64,000 nt of DNA from Pseudomonas sp. B21-048 (GTDB lineage: Bacteria; Pseudomonadota; Gammaproteobacteria; Pseudomonadales; Pseudomonadaceae), in contig NZ_CP087168.1 of the NCBI RefSeq assembly GCF_024748615.1, positions 2,356,001 to 2,420,000 of the forward strand, in the 5' to 3' direction. Shown here one piece after another: positions 23,989 through 32,962 of the stretch (position 1 is its first letter; each line of letters begins with the position of its first letter). Under the pieces are notes generated by a model that was not told where the DNA came from, did no database searches, and worked only from the letters and a program-made list of their open reading frames with translations. The position numbers were made by a program, and so were the translations under genes.

Positions 23989-24639
23989 CTAAAGCCATCC
24001 TTCGCGCAGGGCATAGCGGGTCAGTTGTGCGATGCCCTTGAGGTTGAGCTTGCTCATGATGTGTTCGCGGTGGGTGCTCACGGTTTTACAGCTGATGTGT
24101 ATGGCGTCGGCAATCGCCCGGGTGGTGAGCCCCTCCACCAACAGTTGCAAAATCTGCCGTTCCCGTGGACTGAGCCGTGCACCCGCGGGGGTGGAGTGTT
24201 GTGCGTTGCTCAGGCGCTGGCTCAGCACCATTGCCGTGGCGATCTCCGGTGAGAGGTAGCTGCGTCCCTGAGCTACCGTACGCACGGCTTTAACCAACTC
24301 ATCTACGGCACAATCCTTGAGCAGATAACCTGAGGCGCCTGCGTCCAGGGCCGCGCTGATCCTGCGTTGTTCGCCGTGGGCCGACACGCATAGAAATTGC
24401 AGTGCTGGTGCCCTTTGGCGAGCGCGAGCGATGGTGTCGATGCCGTTCAACAGCGGCATTTCCAGATCGATAATCACCAGGTCCGGAGGTTGCGGGGCTA
24501 TTAAGGCCAAGGCCTCCAGGCCGTTGGCCGCCTGACCGATAATGTGTAGGTCATGTTCCCTGACCAGTAATGCGGCGAGGCCTTGGCGAAACAGAATATG
24601 GTCGTCAACCAGCAAAATCTTCAGCGGTCCTGTGCTCAT
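23989..24639 (-). CDS. NarL/FixJ-family response regulator
   Basis: A 216-residue regulator with a receiver domain (KILLVDDHILFRQGLAALLV; phospho-Asp in LVIIDLEMPLLNGIDTI; GYLLKDCAVDELVKAV with the conserved Lys) and a C-terminal LuxR-type HTH (LSPRERQILQLLVEGLTTRA, ISCKTVSTHREHIMSKLNLK). It overlaps the kinase gene by 4 bp. Given the adjacent co-directional paralogue operon and a palindrome in its promoter, that operon is the likely target. Confidence 0.93.
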   Translation of the reverse strand: MSTGPLKILLVDDHILFRQGLAALLVREHDLHIIGQAANGLEALALIAPQPPDLVIIDLEMPLLNGIDTIARARQRAPALQFLCVSAHGEQRRISAALDAGASGYLLKDCAVDELVKAVRTVAQGRSYLSPEIATAMVLSQRLSNAQHSTPAGARLSPRERQILQLLVEGLTTRAIADAIHISCKTVSTHREHIMSKLNLKGIAQLTRYALREGWL

Positions 24640-25310
24640 GAGCGACCCCGCGTCGCGCTATCGAGGTGATGACTGGGAACCAGCAGCCGAACGCAGGTGC
24701 CATTGCCTGGCTCGGAGACCAGTATCAGCCGTCCTTCCAACGGCTTGAGCTGTAGCGCAATACTGCGCAAACCGAAGCCGTTCGACTGGCCCTCCGAATG
24801 GGGGATGAAGCCATGGCCGTTGTCTTCTACGCACAACGTGAGGTAGTTGCCCAGGCAGGAGGATTTGAGTTTTGCCTGCGTCGCACCGCTGTGTTTGCGT
24901 ACATTGGCCAGTAGTTCATTGACTAACCGCAGCAGGGTGGCCGTGGTGGCATCTGCAAGCGGTGCTTGCGGGCCATGCAGGTTCAGAACGATGGTCGGGG
25001 CATCGGGAAAGTCGGTCTGAACGTCGCGAACCAACCCTCGAAGTGCTTCGTCCAGGGATTGGCGTGGTATCGGTCCTTTCCCCAGGTTGTGCACCACCGA
25101 GCGTAGGCTCGTGCTGGCCTCATGGATCAAGGTCTGCAACTCCTGAATCAACTGCTTTAGCGCAGCAGCAGATGTTTGTTGTTGCAGCTCGGCCAGGCGC
25201 AATTGGGCAAGCGCCAAGTGTTGTCCGGCATGGTCATGCAGATCAGAGGCTATACGCAGGCGTTCGCATTCGATGGCCCAGAGGCAGGCACATTTGTTCT
25301 GGCGTGACAT
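24636..25310 (-). CDS. Soluble sensor histidine kinase (HisKA_3 type)
   Basis: A 224-residue kinase of the NarX/DegS class without membrane segments or an obvious sensor domain. The dimerisation box ERLRIASDLHDHAGQHLALA carries the phospho-His, and the ATPase domain has LRLVNELLANVRKHSGATQA and VEDNGHGFIPHSEGQSNGFG. The start at 25310 is chosen for its GGAG/AAGGA box; 26 further residues could be added upstream. With no input domain it probably senses a cytoplasmic partner, or it is a remnant of a larger kinase. Confidence 0.85.
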   Translation of the reverse strand: MSRQNKCACLWAIECERLRIASDLHDHAGQHLALAQLRLAELQQQTSAAALKQLIQELQTLIHEASTSLRSVVHNLGKGPIPRQSLDEALRGLVRDVQTDFPDAPTIVLNLHGPQAPLADATTATLLRLVNELLANVRKHSGATQAKLKSSCLGNYLTLCVEDNGHGFIPHSEGQSNGFGLRSIALQLKPLEGRLILVSEPGNGTCVRLLVPSHHLDSATRGRS

Positions 25311-25440
25311 TCCTTGTCTCCATTTACGAGGTTCACGTTCGGGCAGGCTGCTCGAGCGCTTTTCAGTTGTGGCATTTTGCCGGTACATGATTGGAGGCAG
25401 ATCGCAAGGCCGGCAATACCACCGATGGCGTAGTTGGCTA

Positions 25441-25719
25441 TCAGGATGTTGAAGGTCTGACCAGGTGTTGCTCCAGGCAATAGCGCACCAGTTGCGCGAT
25501 GCTGCCGATGCCCAGTTTTCGATACAGGTTCTCCCGGTGTTTACGCACGGTCAGATCACTGAGACTCAGCCGTTGGGCAATTTCTTTACTGGTGCGTCCG
25601 CATGCGATATGCCACGCGATTTCGCGTTCACGCCGGGACAGCGGGGAAGGGAGATGGGGTTGGTCAGTCCGGGAACCATCAGTGATTGGAGTGATGGCTC
25701 GGTCGACGAAAATAATATT
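25441..25719 (-). CDS. LuxR-type HTH fragment without a clear start
   Basis: The open frame of 92 codons encodes a full GerE-type HTH near its end: PLSRREREIAWHIACGRTSK, EIAQRLSLSDLTVRKHRENL, YRKLGIGSIAQLVRYCLEQH. Upstream of the HTH there is no ATG, GTG or TTG in frame, only two ATT codons, before the in-frame stop. It overlaps the 3' end of the next HTH-only gene. It may be a decayed regulator, or it may start at a rare codon. Confidence 0.5.
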   Translation of the reverse strand, partial: NIIFVDRAITPITDGSRTDQPHLPSPLSRREREIAWHIACGRTSKEIAQRLSLSDLTVRKHRENLYRKLGIGSIAQLVRYCLEQHLVRPSTS

Positions 25720-25912
25720 CTACGGCGAGGACGCAGAGTTGCGCCGAATGGGTCAGGCCCTTTTTGGCCATGATGTGGCTGCGATGTTTACGAACTGTCC
25801 AAGGGCTGATATGCAGCCGCAGGGAAATGGCCCGGCAATCCAGGCCGTGACTGATTAGTTGCATCACTTCTCGCTCTCGTGGCGTCAGTGGTTCGAAGTT
25901 AGCCGGACTCAA
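25679..25912 (-). CDS. HTH-only LuxR-family regulator
   Basis: A 77-residue protein consisting almost entirely of a GerE-type DNA-binding domain (FEPLTPREREVMQLISHGLD, CRAISLRLHISPWTVRKHRS, HIMAKKGLTHSAQLCVLAVE). It has no receiver or ligand-binding domain. It lies in tandem with another HTH fragment and upstream of a kinase/regulator pair on the same strand. Such mini-regulators can act constitutively or compete for sites; here it may also be a remnant of a larger gene. Confidence 0.65.
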   Translation of the reverse strand: MSPANFEPLTPREREVMQLISHGLDCRAISLRLHISPWTVRKHRSHIMAKKGLTHSAQLCVLAVEYYFRRPSHHSNH

Positions 25913-26048
25913 TCCGAAGTCATGTTCTTACCCGCCGCCCTGAATCCACGTCCATCATCGCTCTCCCTGCAGCAGTGACTTGAGGTGACTGATCCTTTGT
26001 AGCCACACAGGATAGTTCAAAACTCTTCGGGTCTTCGATTGGGCGAAC

Positions 26049-26720
26049 TCAGGCAAAGAGCGGAATTCGCCCGTTCAGGGACGGGCGATAGTGCCAGGTC
26101 AACCGCTCCAGCGCGGGTTTCATGGCAAGAATTTTCGTCAGCGTGGAGCTGGCGATATGCAGGGCCAGAACCTGTCCCGGACATTGATGACGCCCCGCAC
26201 CGAAAGTGAAGCTGCGACGGTTCGGGCGATCGAGCAAAAACGCATCGGGATCATCATTAAGCTGCGGATCGCGATTGGCCGAGGCCAGCAGTACCAGGAT
26301 GACGTCGCCGTGGTTCAGGCTCACACCGTCGATTTCACACGGTGCGGCGACGAAACGGCGGGTGTTTTGCACCGACGGGTCGAAGCGCTGGACTTCGGCG
26401 ATCAAGTCATCAACTTGAGCCGAATCCAATTGTGTGTTTCGAATTAACGAGGTTGCCGCGAAACGCTGCCGTTCACCCTCGTTCATCCGCATCAACTGAC
26501 CAAACACTTTTCCGGCTATGCTTTGAGCAATCAATCGGGGCACCGGCTCATGAGACGGCCGGACATGGCAGTCCGGATGCGCCAGCACGGCGGCAACGGC
26601 TCGGGCGCTGCTGGCCATCCACAGTTTCAGTCTCTGATGAAAAACCAATCCACCCTCGGCACGCAGTTGCGCGTAGTAAGGGTAGGGATCGGCATGAGTC
26701 GCAGCAATGATCGGGTCCAT
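26049..26720 (-). pseudogene. Cytochrome P450 with large in-frame internal deletion
   Basis: The frame from MDPIIAATHADPYPYYAQLR is 223 residues, against about 400 for a bacterial P450. The N-terminus (to GKVFGQLMRMNEGERQRFAA) and the C-terminus (K-helix ExxR in LIAEVQRFDPSVQNTRRF; haem loop FTFGAGRHQCPGQ with the Cys ligand) are normal, but the central portion with the I-helix oxygen-binding motif is gone. The frame is kept across the join. Catalysis is very unlikely. It is divergent from an ArsR fragment, probably its former regulator. Confidence 0.85.
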
Positions 26721-26801
26721 GGGGCGCAGCCTTATTGGTGGTTGGAAAGTGTTGCCACTATCTCCAGCCCGAAAGGGCCTTGATTCGTCCGGGAGCGAAA
26801 T

Positions 26802-26954
26802 ATGAACGCAGGACAACACGACGTCGGCGTCTCTCAAGTGGCGGCAGCGATTGCCGAGCCGGCCCGGACGAAAATCCTCTGTTCGCTGATGGACGGCCAC
26901 GCGCGTACTAGCACCGAATTGGCGGCGGTTGCCGAAGTCAGCGCCTCGACTTGA
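26802..26954 (+). pseudogene. Truncated ArsR-family regulator
   Basis: A 50-codon frame starts MNAGQHDVGVSQVAAAIAEP, continues ARTKILCSLMDGHARTSTEL and AAVAEVSAST, and stops inside the recognition helix of what should be a winged HTH of about 100-200 residues. The following bases show no continuation in another frame that I can recognise. It lies head to head with the P450 remnant, so both members of a former regulator/target pair are damaged. Confidence 0.7.
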
Positions 26955-27012
26955 CGCCAGCACAACCCGCATCCACCGAGAACCGGCGCCGTGCAATCGC
27001 AAGCCCCGTGGC

Positions 27013-27621
27013 TTAGCGACTGGCCGAGGCCATGAGTACGCCAAAACCGGTGAAGGTCACACCCGAGATTTTTGCCGCCAGCCAGGACCCCTTCGGGCTC
27101 GACAACCAGCCTTTGGCGGCATTGGCGAGCAACGCATAGCTGCCATGCACCAGGATCACCAGTGCGGCGTAGGTGGCGACCAGTTTGAAGAACTGGGCGT
27201 AGAAGTGCGCCGAGGTGTCGATGAATTGCGGGAACACCGCCAGAAAGAAAAACACCGCCTTGGGGTTCAGAAACTGGATCGAAGCGGCTTCAAGGAAGCG
27301 ATAGCCAGGGCTTGAAGGGCGCGTTTCAAGCAGCGTACTGAAACGATCCGAGCGCCAGCTTTTGTAGCCCAGGTACAACAGATAGGCGGCCCCTGCGTAT
27401 TTCAACGCGGTAAAGGCATTCGCCGAGGTGCTGAGTATCAGGCCAACACTGGTGGCGCTGATGGCGGCGACGACAAACGCCCCCGATGCGATCCCCAAAA
27501 TGCCCGGCACGGCTCCCGTCCAACCGTGGCGTATCGCATTGGATAGGGTCAAGACCACACCAGGCCCCGGGCTCAAAATGGTCAAGGTGGCGAAAAGTAC
27601 AAAGAGTCCGTAGCTGTTCAT
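27013..27621 (-). CDS. LysE/RhtB-family amino-acid exporter
   Basis: A 202-residue inner-membrane exporter with six hydrophobic segments, starting MNSYGLFVLFATLTILSPGP (the SPGP motif is typical of RhtB proteins) and continuing GWTGAVPGILGIASGAFVVA and AGAAYLLYLGYKSWRS. These carriers export amino acids or analogues by proton antiport. The start at 27621 fits the family; 22 upstream in-frame residues are very basic and atypical. The divergent LysR gene across a 105-bp gap is its probable regulator. Confidence 0.92.
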   Translation of the reverse strand: MNSYGLFVLFATLTILSPGPGVVLTLSNAIRHGWTGAVPGILGIASGAFVVAAISATSVGLILSTSANAFTALKYAGAAYLLYLGYKSWRSDRFSTLLETRPSSPGYRFLEAASIQFLNPKAVFFFLAVFPQFIDTSAHFYAQFFKLVATYAALVILVHGSYALLANAAKGWLSSPKGSWLAAKISGVTFTGFGVLMASASR

Positions 27622-27726
27622 GTCGTGCTCCGTCAGGTGGCGCTGGCTGCGTGCTGGCAGAGTGGCGTGACGACGAGAGCGTGACAAACGCTTTAATTAA
27701 AGCGCATAGGTGACTAAATTAGACGC

Positions 27727-28653
27727 ATGATAAATCAACTACCGCCGCTTAATGCTGTTCGCGCCTTCGCCGTTGCTGCTCGTCATCAGAGCTTCAGCCT
27801 GGCGGCCGAAGAGCTGCATGTCAGCCACAGTGCCATCAGCCGGCACATCAAATTGCTTGAGGAATACCTGGGTGTGCTGCTGTTCGAGCGGCGCATCCGT
27901 CAATCGGTGCTGACGCCGGCCGGCCAGCGCTTTTATGAGCAGGTCAGCGCCGGACTGGCGCAGATCGCCAACGCCGCCGCTGCGCTCAAGCAACATGCCT
28001 CGCTGCCCACCGTGAAGATCAATGTCCGTCCGTCCTTTGCCGTGCTTTGGCTGACGCCCAGGCTGGCGGATTTCATTGCGCAGCACCCGGACATCAAGCC
28101 GCAGGTGATCACGCAAACCCAGGCTCCCGATCAGGCACGCGACGGGTTCGACATCGTCATTCGCCGTGGTCGTGACGATTGGGCTCCGGCGATTGAGGCG
28201 CGAGCACTGTTCGAAGACGAACTAGTGCTGGTCGCGGCGCCATCGCTGATCGAACGCTTGCCCCTTGAAAGCCTCACGTCGCTGAGCAGCCACACGTTAC
28301 TGACCGCCAAGGCACGTCGTGAAGACTGGCACCATTGGGCCATGCACTTTGGTCAAAGTCTGTCAGCCACTCAGGTCACCCGGCAGTTTGATCACATGCA
28401 CCTGGTGCTTCAGGCTGCCGTGGAGGGGCAGGGCATTGCCTTGTGTCCGACCTCTTTGCTGGGCACCCATCTTTTGAGCGGACACTTGACCTGCCCATTG
28501 CCCGAGTTGCGTATGCCCTTGCCACGTTATTACTACGGTGTTGCGCCGGACGTGACGGCGCACACTCGGGTGTTTGTGGAGTGGCTGTTTGCCCGGATTG
28601 CACAGGATGAGCGGCGTTGGCAAACACCTCGTACTGTGACCACTACGCCCTGA
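27727..28653 (+). CDS. LysR family regulator (GcvA-like)
   Basis: A 308-residue LysR protein. The HTH region is MINQLPPLNAVRAFAVAARH, QSFSLAAEELHVSHSAISRH and IKLLEEYLGVLLFERRIRQS, resembling GcvA/AmpR types, followed by the two-lobed effector domain. It faces away from the LysE exporter gene and probably controls it in response to the exported compound. Its 3' end overlaps the convergent membrane-protein gene by 11 bp. Confidence 0.93.
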   Translation: MINQLPPLNAVRAFAVAARHQSFSLAAEELHVSHSAISRHIKLLEEYLGVLLFERRIRQSVLTPAGQRFYEQVSAGLAQIANAAAALKQHASLPTVKINVRPSFAVLWLTPRLADFIAQHPDIKPQVITQTQAPDQARDGFDIVIRRGRDDWAPAIEARALFEDELVLVAAPSLIERLPLESLTSLSSHTLLTAKARREDWHHWAMHFGQSLSATQVTRQFDHMHLVLQAAVEGQGIALCPTSLLGTHLLSGHLTCPLPELRMPLPRYYYGVAPDVTAHTRVFVEWLFARIAQDERRWQTPRTVTTTP

Positions 28654-28984
28654 AATCCCAGACTATTTCCACCACTCGCACGGCCAAAATCAGGTAAATC
28701 AGAAACAAAATAATCTGAAACGCCGTGTGATACGGCAACTTGGACAGCCGGCGCAAGCCGTCGCTGACATTCAGCAACATCAGCAACGCCGCTATCAGGA
28801 TCAACCCCCAACCCGCCAGATTCGAAGCGAGTAACCCCATGAACAGGTGATGCTCGCCATGCAGTGCGTTGGTGCCCGCAGCGAACATCAACGCACACAC
28901 CAGCAGGTTCTTGATGTTGTCGAACACTCGCGTGGTGAAATCGGTGTCCAGCAAGGCCAGATACTTTCGCCAGAGTTTGCTCAT
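28643..28984 (-). CDS. Small integral membrane protein
   Basis: A 113-residue protein, MSKLWRKYLALLDTDFTTRV at the N-terminus, then three hydrophobic segments (VCALMFAAGTNAL, GLILIAALLMLLNV, AFQIILFLIYLILAVRVVEI). A GTG 11 codons upstream is an alternative start. I do not recognise a functional family. It is convergent with the LysR gene and lies upstream of a strong terminator shared with the aminotransferase gene region. Confidence 0.7.
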   Translation of the reverse strand: MSKLWRKYLALLDTDFTTRVFDNIKNLLVCALMFAAGTNALHGEHHLFMGLLASNLAGWGLILIAALLMLLNVSDGLRRLSKLPYHTAFQIILFLIYLILAVRVVEIVWDFRA

Positions 28985-29056
28985 GGTTGAGGCGGCACCT
29001 GTTAATGGCTGTTGCACGTGGCAAGTCTAGTGACGTTTCCACGAAACGCGGACGAA

Positions 29057-29092
29057 AAAAAGCCCGGCCTTCAAGGTGATGGCCGGGCTTTT
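29057..29092 (-). terminator. Rho-independent terminator of the aminotransferase gene
   Basis: Perfect 12-bp stem AAAAGCCCGGCC/GGCCGGGCTTTT, with a run of seven or more T on the minus strand, 26 bp after the aminotransferase stop. Confidence 0.92.
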
Positions 29093-29118
29093 GTGTTCAA
29101 ACGGTCAGTCGAGTCAAA

Positions 29119-30138
29119 TCAAACCTTGACGATCCAGCCCGCTGGCGCTTCGACGTCGCCGGTCTGTACACCGGTGAGCTCTTTGTAGAGCTTCTGGGTG
29201 ACCGGGCCGACTTCGGTTTCGCTGTGGAACACGTGCAGCTTGTCGTTGTAGCTGATGCCGCCGATCGGGGTGATCACTGCAGCGGTACCGCAAGCACCGG
29301 CTTCCTTGAAGTCGGACAGCTTGTCGATGAACACGTCACCTTCAACCACTTCCAGGCCCAGACGGGTTTTGGCCAGCTCGATCAACGACAGACGAGTGAT
29401 GCCCGGCAACACCGAAGGGGAATTCGGCGTGACGAACTTGTTGTCGTGGGTGATCCCGAAGAAGTTGGCCGAGCCGACTTCTTCGATTTTGGTGTGGGTC
29501 AGCGGATCCAGGTAGATGCAGTCGGCGAAATGCGCCTTCTTGGCCTGGGAGCCCGGCATCAGGCTGGCGGCGTAGTTGCCACCGACCTTGGCCGCGCCGG
29601 TGCCTTGTGGGGCGGCGCGGTCGTAGCTGGAGATCAGGAAGTTGTGCGGGGTCAGGCCGCCCTTGAAGTAGGCGCCGACCGGGATGCAGAAGATCGAGAA
29701 GATGAACTCGGGCGCGGTACGCACGCCGATGTTGTCACCCACGCCGATCACGAACGGGCGCAGGTACAGCGCGCCGCCAGTGCCGTAAGGCGGGATGAAA
29801 CGCTCGTTAGCGCGCACCACGTCCTTGCACGCTTCGATGAACTGTTCGGTGGACACGTGTGGCATCAACAGGCGCGCGCAGCTGCGTTGCATGCGTGCGG
29901 CGTTCTGGTCCGGGCGGAACAGGTTGATCGAACCGTCCTTGCAGCGGTAGGCCTTCAGGCCTTCGAAGCACTGCTGGCCATAGTGAAGGGCCGTGGAGCC
30001 TTCGCTGATGTGCAGCACGTTGTCAGAGGTTAAGGTGCCTTTGTCCCACTCGCCATTACGCCAGTGCGACAGATAGCGCTTGTCTGTCTTGATGTAGTCA
30101 AAACCCAGCTTGTCCCAATTGATGCTTTCGTTACCCAT
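29119..30138 (-). CDS. ilvE: Branched-chain amino-acid aminotransferase
   Basis: A 339-residue class IV PLP-dependent aminotransferase that interconverts Leu/Ile/Val and their 2-keto acids with glutamate/2-oxoglutarate. Family features: LHYGQQCFEGLKAYR, LRPFVIGVGDNIGVRTAPEF, GAAKVGGNYAASLMPGSQAK (PLP lysine region), IEEVGSANFFGI and EAGACGTAAVITPI. The start MGNESINWDKLGFDYIKTD is preferred over a Met five codons upstream. It sits next to the branched-chain keto-acid dehydrogenase operon on the same strand, so its keto acids could feed directly into that complex. Confidence 0.94.
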   Translation of the reverse strand: MGNESINWDKLGFDYIKTDKRYLSHWRNGEWDKGTLTSDNVLHISEGSTALHYGQQCFEGLKAYRCKDGSINLFRPDQNAARMQRSCARLLMPHVSTEQFIEACKDVVRANERFIPPYGTGGALYLRPFVIGVGDNIGVRTAPEFIFSIFCIPVGAYFKGGLTPHNFLISSYDRAAPQGTGAAKVGGNYAASLMPGSQAKKAHFADCIYLDPLTHTKIEEVGSANFFGITHDNKFVTPNSPSVLPGITRLSLIELAKTRLGLEVVEGDVFIDKLSDFKEAGACGTAAVITPIGGISYNDKLHVFHSETEVGPVTQKLYKELTGVQTGDVEAPAGWIVKV

Positions 30139-30215
30139 GACACCCTCTATCACTTAACAACCGCCGAAACGGTTCAAGGCTTCTGACATTTTTCTGGATG
30201 GGGACAACAATACTT

Positions 30216-30245
30216 CATTCCGGGCCCATTTCGCAGCCCGGAATG
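30216..30245. terminator. Hairpin between lpdV and the aminotransferase gene
   Basis: Perfect 10-bp stem CATTCCGGGC/GCCCGGAATG with a 10-base loop. There is no T-run, so termination of the bkd transcript here is only possible; a processing or attenuation role is an alternative. Confidence 0.45.
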
Positions 30246-30260
30246 CGATCTCTCTCGCAC

Positions 30261-30291
30261 TGATCGTTCCCACGCAGAGGTCGGAACGATC
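30261..30291. repeat. Partial copy of the GATCGTTCCCACGC repeat
   Basis: GATCGTTCCCACGCAGAGG is followed at once by TCGGAACGATC. This is a shortened palindrome of the family seen whole at 15732, 48488, 50008 and 62106. Confidence 0.7.
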
Positions 30292-30304
30292 AGTCAGGTC
30301 CGGG

Positions 30305-31687
30305 TTACAGATGCAGCGCGTGACCAAGGGCACGCAACGCCGCTTCTTGCACCGCCTCACCCAGCGTCGGATGCGCATGGATGGTGCCGGCGATGTCTTC
30401 CAGCCGAGCGCCCATTTCCAGGCTTTGACCGAACGCCGTCGACAACTCCGAAACGCCTACACCCACCGCCTGCCAGCCAACAATCACATGGTTGTCACGG
30501 CGCGCCACGACCCGCACGAAGCCGCTTTTCGATTCCAGCGTCATCGCCCGGCCATTGGCGGCGAAAGGGAAGCTGGACACGATGCAGTCCAGCCCTGCAG
30601 CCTTGGCCTCGTCCGGGGTCTTGCCGACCACCACCAGTTCCGGGTCGGTAAAGCACACGGCGGCGATGGCGGTCGGGTTGAATTCGCGGTGTTTACCGCT
30701 GATCAGCTCGGCAACCATTTCACCCTGAGCCATGGCCCGGTGGGCGAGCATCGGTTCGCCGCTCAAGTCGCCGATGGCGTAGACGTTACGCATGCTGGTC
30801 TGGCAACGGTTGTCGATCTTGATCGCCGAACCGTTCATCTCCAGCTTCAAGGCTTCGAGGTTCCAGCCTTGAGTGTTGGGTTTGCGACCGACGGCTACCA
30901 GTACCTGATCGGTTTCCAGGTTCAAGGTGTCGCCGTTCGGATCACGAACTTGTAGCGTATTACTTTGTGAATCAAAGCCTTCAACGCTGTGCTTCAAGTA
31001 AAGTTTCACGTCCAGTTGCTTGAGCGCTTCGTACACCGGATGGGTCAGTTCGGCGTCATAGGCCGGCAGGATGCGATCCTGCGCCTCGACCACACTGACC
31101 TCGGCGCCGAGTTTGCGATAGGCAATCCCCAGTTCCAGACCGATGTAACCGCCACCGACCACGACCAACCGTTTAGGCACGCTTTTCGGTGCCAGCGCTT
31201 CGGTGGAAGAGATGATCGGCCCGCCAATCGGCAGCATCGGCAGGTTCACGCTTTTCGAACCGGTGGCCAGCACCAGGTGCTCGCACTGAATGCGCGTGTC
31301 GCCGACCTCCACGGTTTTGCCGTCGATGACTTTGGCCCAGCCTTGAATGATCTGGACCTTGTGCTTCTTCAACAGTGCCGAGACGCCGGTGGTCAGGCGA
31401 TCAACGATACCGTCCTTCCACTCGACGCTCTTGCTGATGTCCAGGGTCGGCGCCGACACGCTGATACCCAGCGCCGAGTGTTGGCTGTGGTGCTGCGTCT
31501 GGTGGAACTGTTCGGCGACGTGGATCAACGCCTTGGACGGAATGCAGCCGATGTTCAGGCAAGTGCCGCCCAACGATTCGCCTTCCACCAGAATGGTCGA
31601 AATGCCCAACTGACCGGCACGGATCGCCGTCACATAGCCGCCAGGGCCGCCGCCGATGATCAGCAACGTGGTGTTCAAATTCTGCAT
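30305..31687 (-). CDS. lpdV: Dihydrolipoyl dehydrogenase of the branched-chain keto-acid complex
   Basis: A 460-residue E3 flavoprotein that reoxidises dihydrolipoamide with NAD+. FAD motif [20 protein letters not shown], redox disulfide [19 protein letters not shown] motif [20 protein letters not shown], and the C-terminal His-Glu of the dimer interface, [19 protein letters not shown]. It follows bkdB by 3 bp as the last gene of the operon; by position it is the dedicated valine-type Lpd. Confidence 0.96.
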   Translation of the reverse strand: MQNLNTTLLIIGGGPGGYVTAIRAGQLGISTILVEGESLGGTCLNIGCIPSKALIHVAEQFHQTQHHSQHSALGISVSAPTLDISKSVEWKDGIVDRLTTGVSALLKKHKVQIIQGWAKVIDGKTVEVGDTRIQCEHLVLATGSKSVNLPMLPIGGPIISSTEALAPKSVPKRLVVVGGGYIGLELGIAYRKLGAEVSVVEAQDRILPAYDAELTHPVYEALKQLDVKLYLKHSVEGFDSQSNTLQVRDPNGDTLNLETDQVLVAVGRKPNTQGWNLEALKLEMNGSAIKIDNRCQTSMRNVYAIGDLSGEPMLAHRAMAQGEMVAELISGKHREFNPTAIAAVCFTDPELVVVGKTPDEAKAAGLDCIVSSFPFAANGRAMTLESKSGFVRVVARRDNHVIVGWQAVGVGVSELSTAFGQSLEMGARLEDIAGTIHAHPTLGEAVQEAALRALGHALHL

Positions 31688-31690
31688 GTT

Positions 31691-32962
31691 TTACTCCACA
31701 AACAAGGTTGCGGGTTGTTCGAGCAGACCACGAACGGCCTGGATGAATTGCGCCGCGTCCATGCCGTCGACCACGCGGTGATCGAAGGAACTGGAGAGGT
31801 TCATCATCTTGCGGATCACGATCTGGCCTTTGACGACCATCGGTCGTTCGACGATTTTGTTCACGCCGACGATCGCCACTTCCGGCAGGTTCAACACCGG
31901 CGTGCTGACGATGCCGCCCAACGCGCCGAGGCTGGTCAGGGTGATGGTCGAGCCGGACAGCTCATCGCGGCTGGCCTTGCCAGTGCGCGCGGCGGTGGCC
32001 AAACGGGAGATTTCCGTGGCGCTGTCCCACAGGCTGCGGGTTTCGGCATGACGCACCACCGGCACCATCAAACCGATGTCGGCTTGGGTGGCGACGCCCA
32101 CATGCACCGCGCCGAGGCGGGTGATGACTTGCGCTTCGTCGTCGTAACGGGCGTTGATCTGCGGGAAGTCGCGCAGCGCCACGACCAACGCGCGGACCAG
32201 GAACGGCAGCAAGGTCAGCTTGCCGCGGGTCGCGCCGTGTTTTTCGTTCAGGTGTGCGCGCAGTTCTTCCACGGCAGTGACGTCGATTTCTTCGACGTAG
32301 CTGAAGTGGGCGGCGCGCTGGGTGGCGTCCTGCATGCGCTGGGCAATCTTGCGGCGCATGCCGATTACCGGGATTTGCTGCTCATCATTACGCTGGGCGT
32401 AAGCGGCAGAGGCCGGTGCCGAGGCGTTTGACTGACCCTGCGCCAGATAGGCTTCGAGGTCTTCATGCAGCACCCGACCGGCAGGGCCGCTGCCACGCAC
32501 CAGACGCAATTGAATGCCGAGGTCCAGCGCATGCTTGCGCACAGCCGGGGAGGCCAGCGGACGCTCATCGGCTTCACGGGCTACCATCGGATCTTGGCAC
32601 GCGGCGGCCGGACGAGGTGCCGCAACCGGTTTGCTTTCAACAACGGCTTCAACGTTAGGCGCTGCAACAGGTGCTTCTTTAACCGCTACTGGCTGAGCCG
32701 ACTCTTTAACGTTGCCCGCGCCTTCAACTTCAATGCTGATCAATATGCTGCCAACCGCCATGACTTCGCCAGGCTGGCCGCCCAGCGCAATCACCTTGCC
32801 ATGCACCGGCGACGGAATATCGACCATTGCCTTGTCGGTCATCACATCGGCCAGCACCTGATCTTCGACGACCATGTCGCCGACCTTGACGTGCCACTGC
32901 GACAATTCAACTTCTGCAATGCCTTCGCCAATGTCCGGCATTTTAATAACGTGCGTGCCCAT
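31691..32962 (-). CDS. bkdB: Lipoamide acyltransferase (E2) of branched-chain keto-acid dehydrogenase
   Basis: A 423-residue E2 core. The N-terminal lipoyl domain has the lipoyl-lysine in ADVMTDKAMVDIPSPVHGK. An Ala/Pro/Val linker follows, then the E1/E3-binding domain (PAVRKHALDLGIQLRLVRGS) and the catalytic domain ending with the active-site FDHRVVDGMDAAQFIQAVRG. It transfers the branched acyl group from lipoate to CoA. It begins directly after the bkdA2 stop, with no intergenic space. Confidence 0.96.
   Translation of the reverse strand: MGTHVIKMPDIGEGIAEVELSQWHVKVGDMVVEDQVLADVMTDKAMVDIPSPVHGKVIALGGQPGEVMAVGSILISIEVEGAGNVKESAQPVAVKEAPVAAPNVEAVVESKPVAAPRPAAACQDPMVAREADERPLASPAVRKHALDLGIQLRLVRGSGPAGRVLHEDLEAYLAQGQSNASAPASAAYAQRNDEQQIPVIGMRRKIAQRMQDATQRAAHFSYVEEIDVTAVEELRAHLNEKHGATRGKLTLLPFLVRALVVALRDFPQINARYDDEAQVITRLGAVHVGVATQADIGLMVPVVRHAETRSLWDSATEISRLATAARTGKASRDELSGSTITLTSLGALGGIVSTPVLNLPEVAIVGVNKIVERPMVVKGQIVIRKMMNLSSSFDHRVVDGMDAAQFIQAVRGLLEQPATLFVE

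Noticed and set aside
26929..27315. 128-codon plus-strand frame after the ArsR fragment
   Set aside because: It overlaps the LysE gene antisense and does not continue the ArsR domain.
30989..32431. Long plus-strand open frame of 480 codons
   Set aside because: Antisense to lpdV and bkdB, with biased composition and no recognisable motif.
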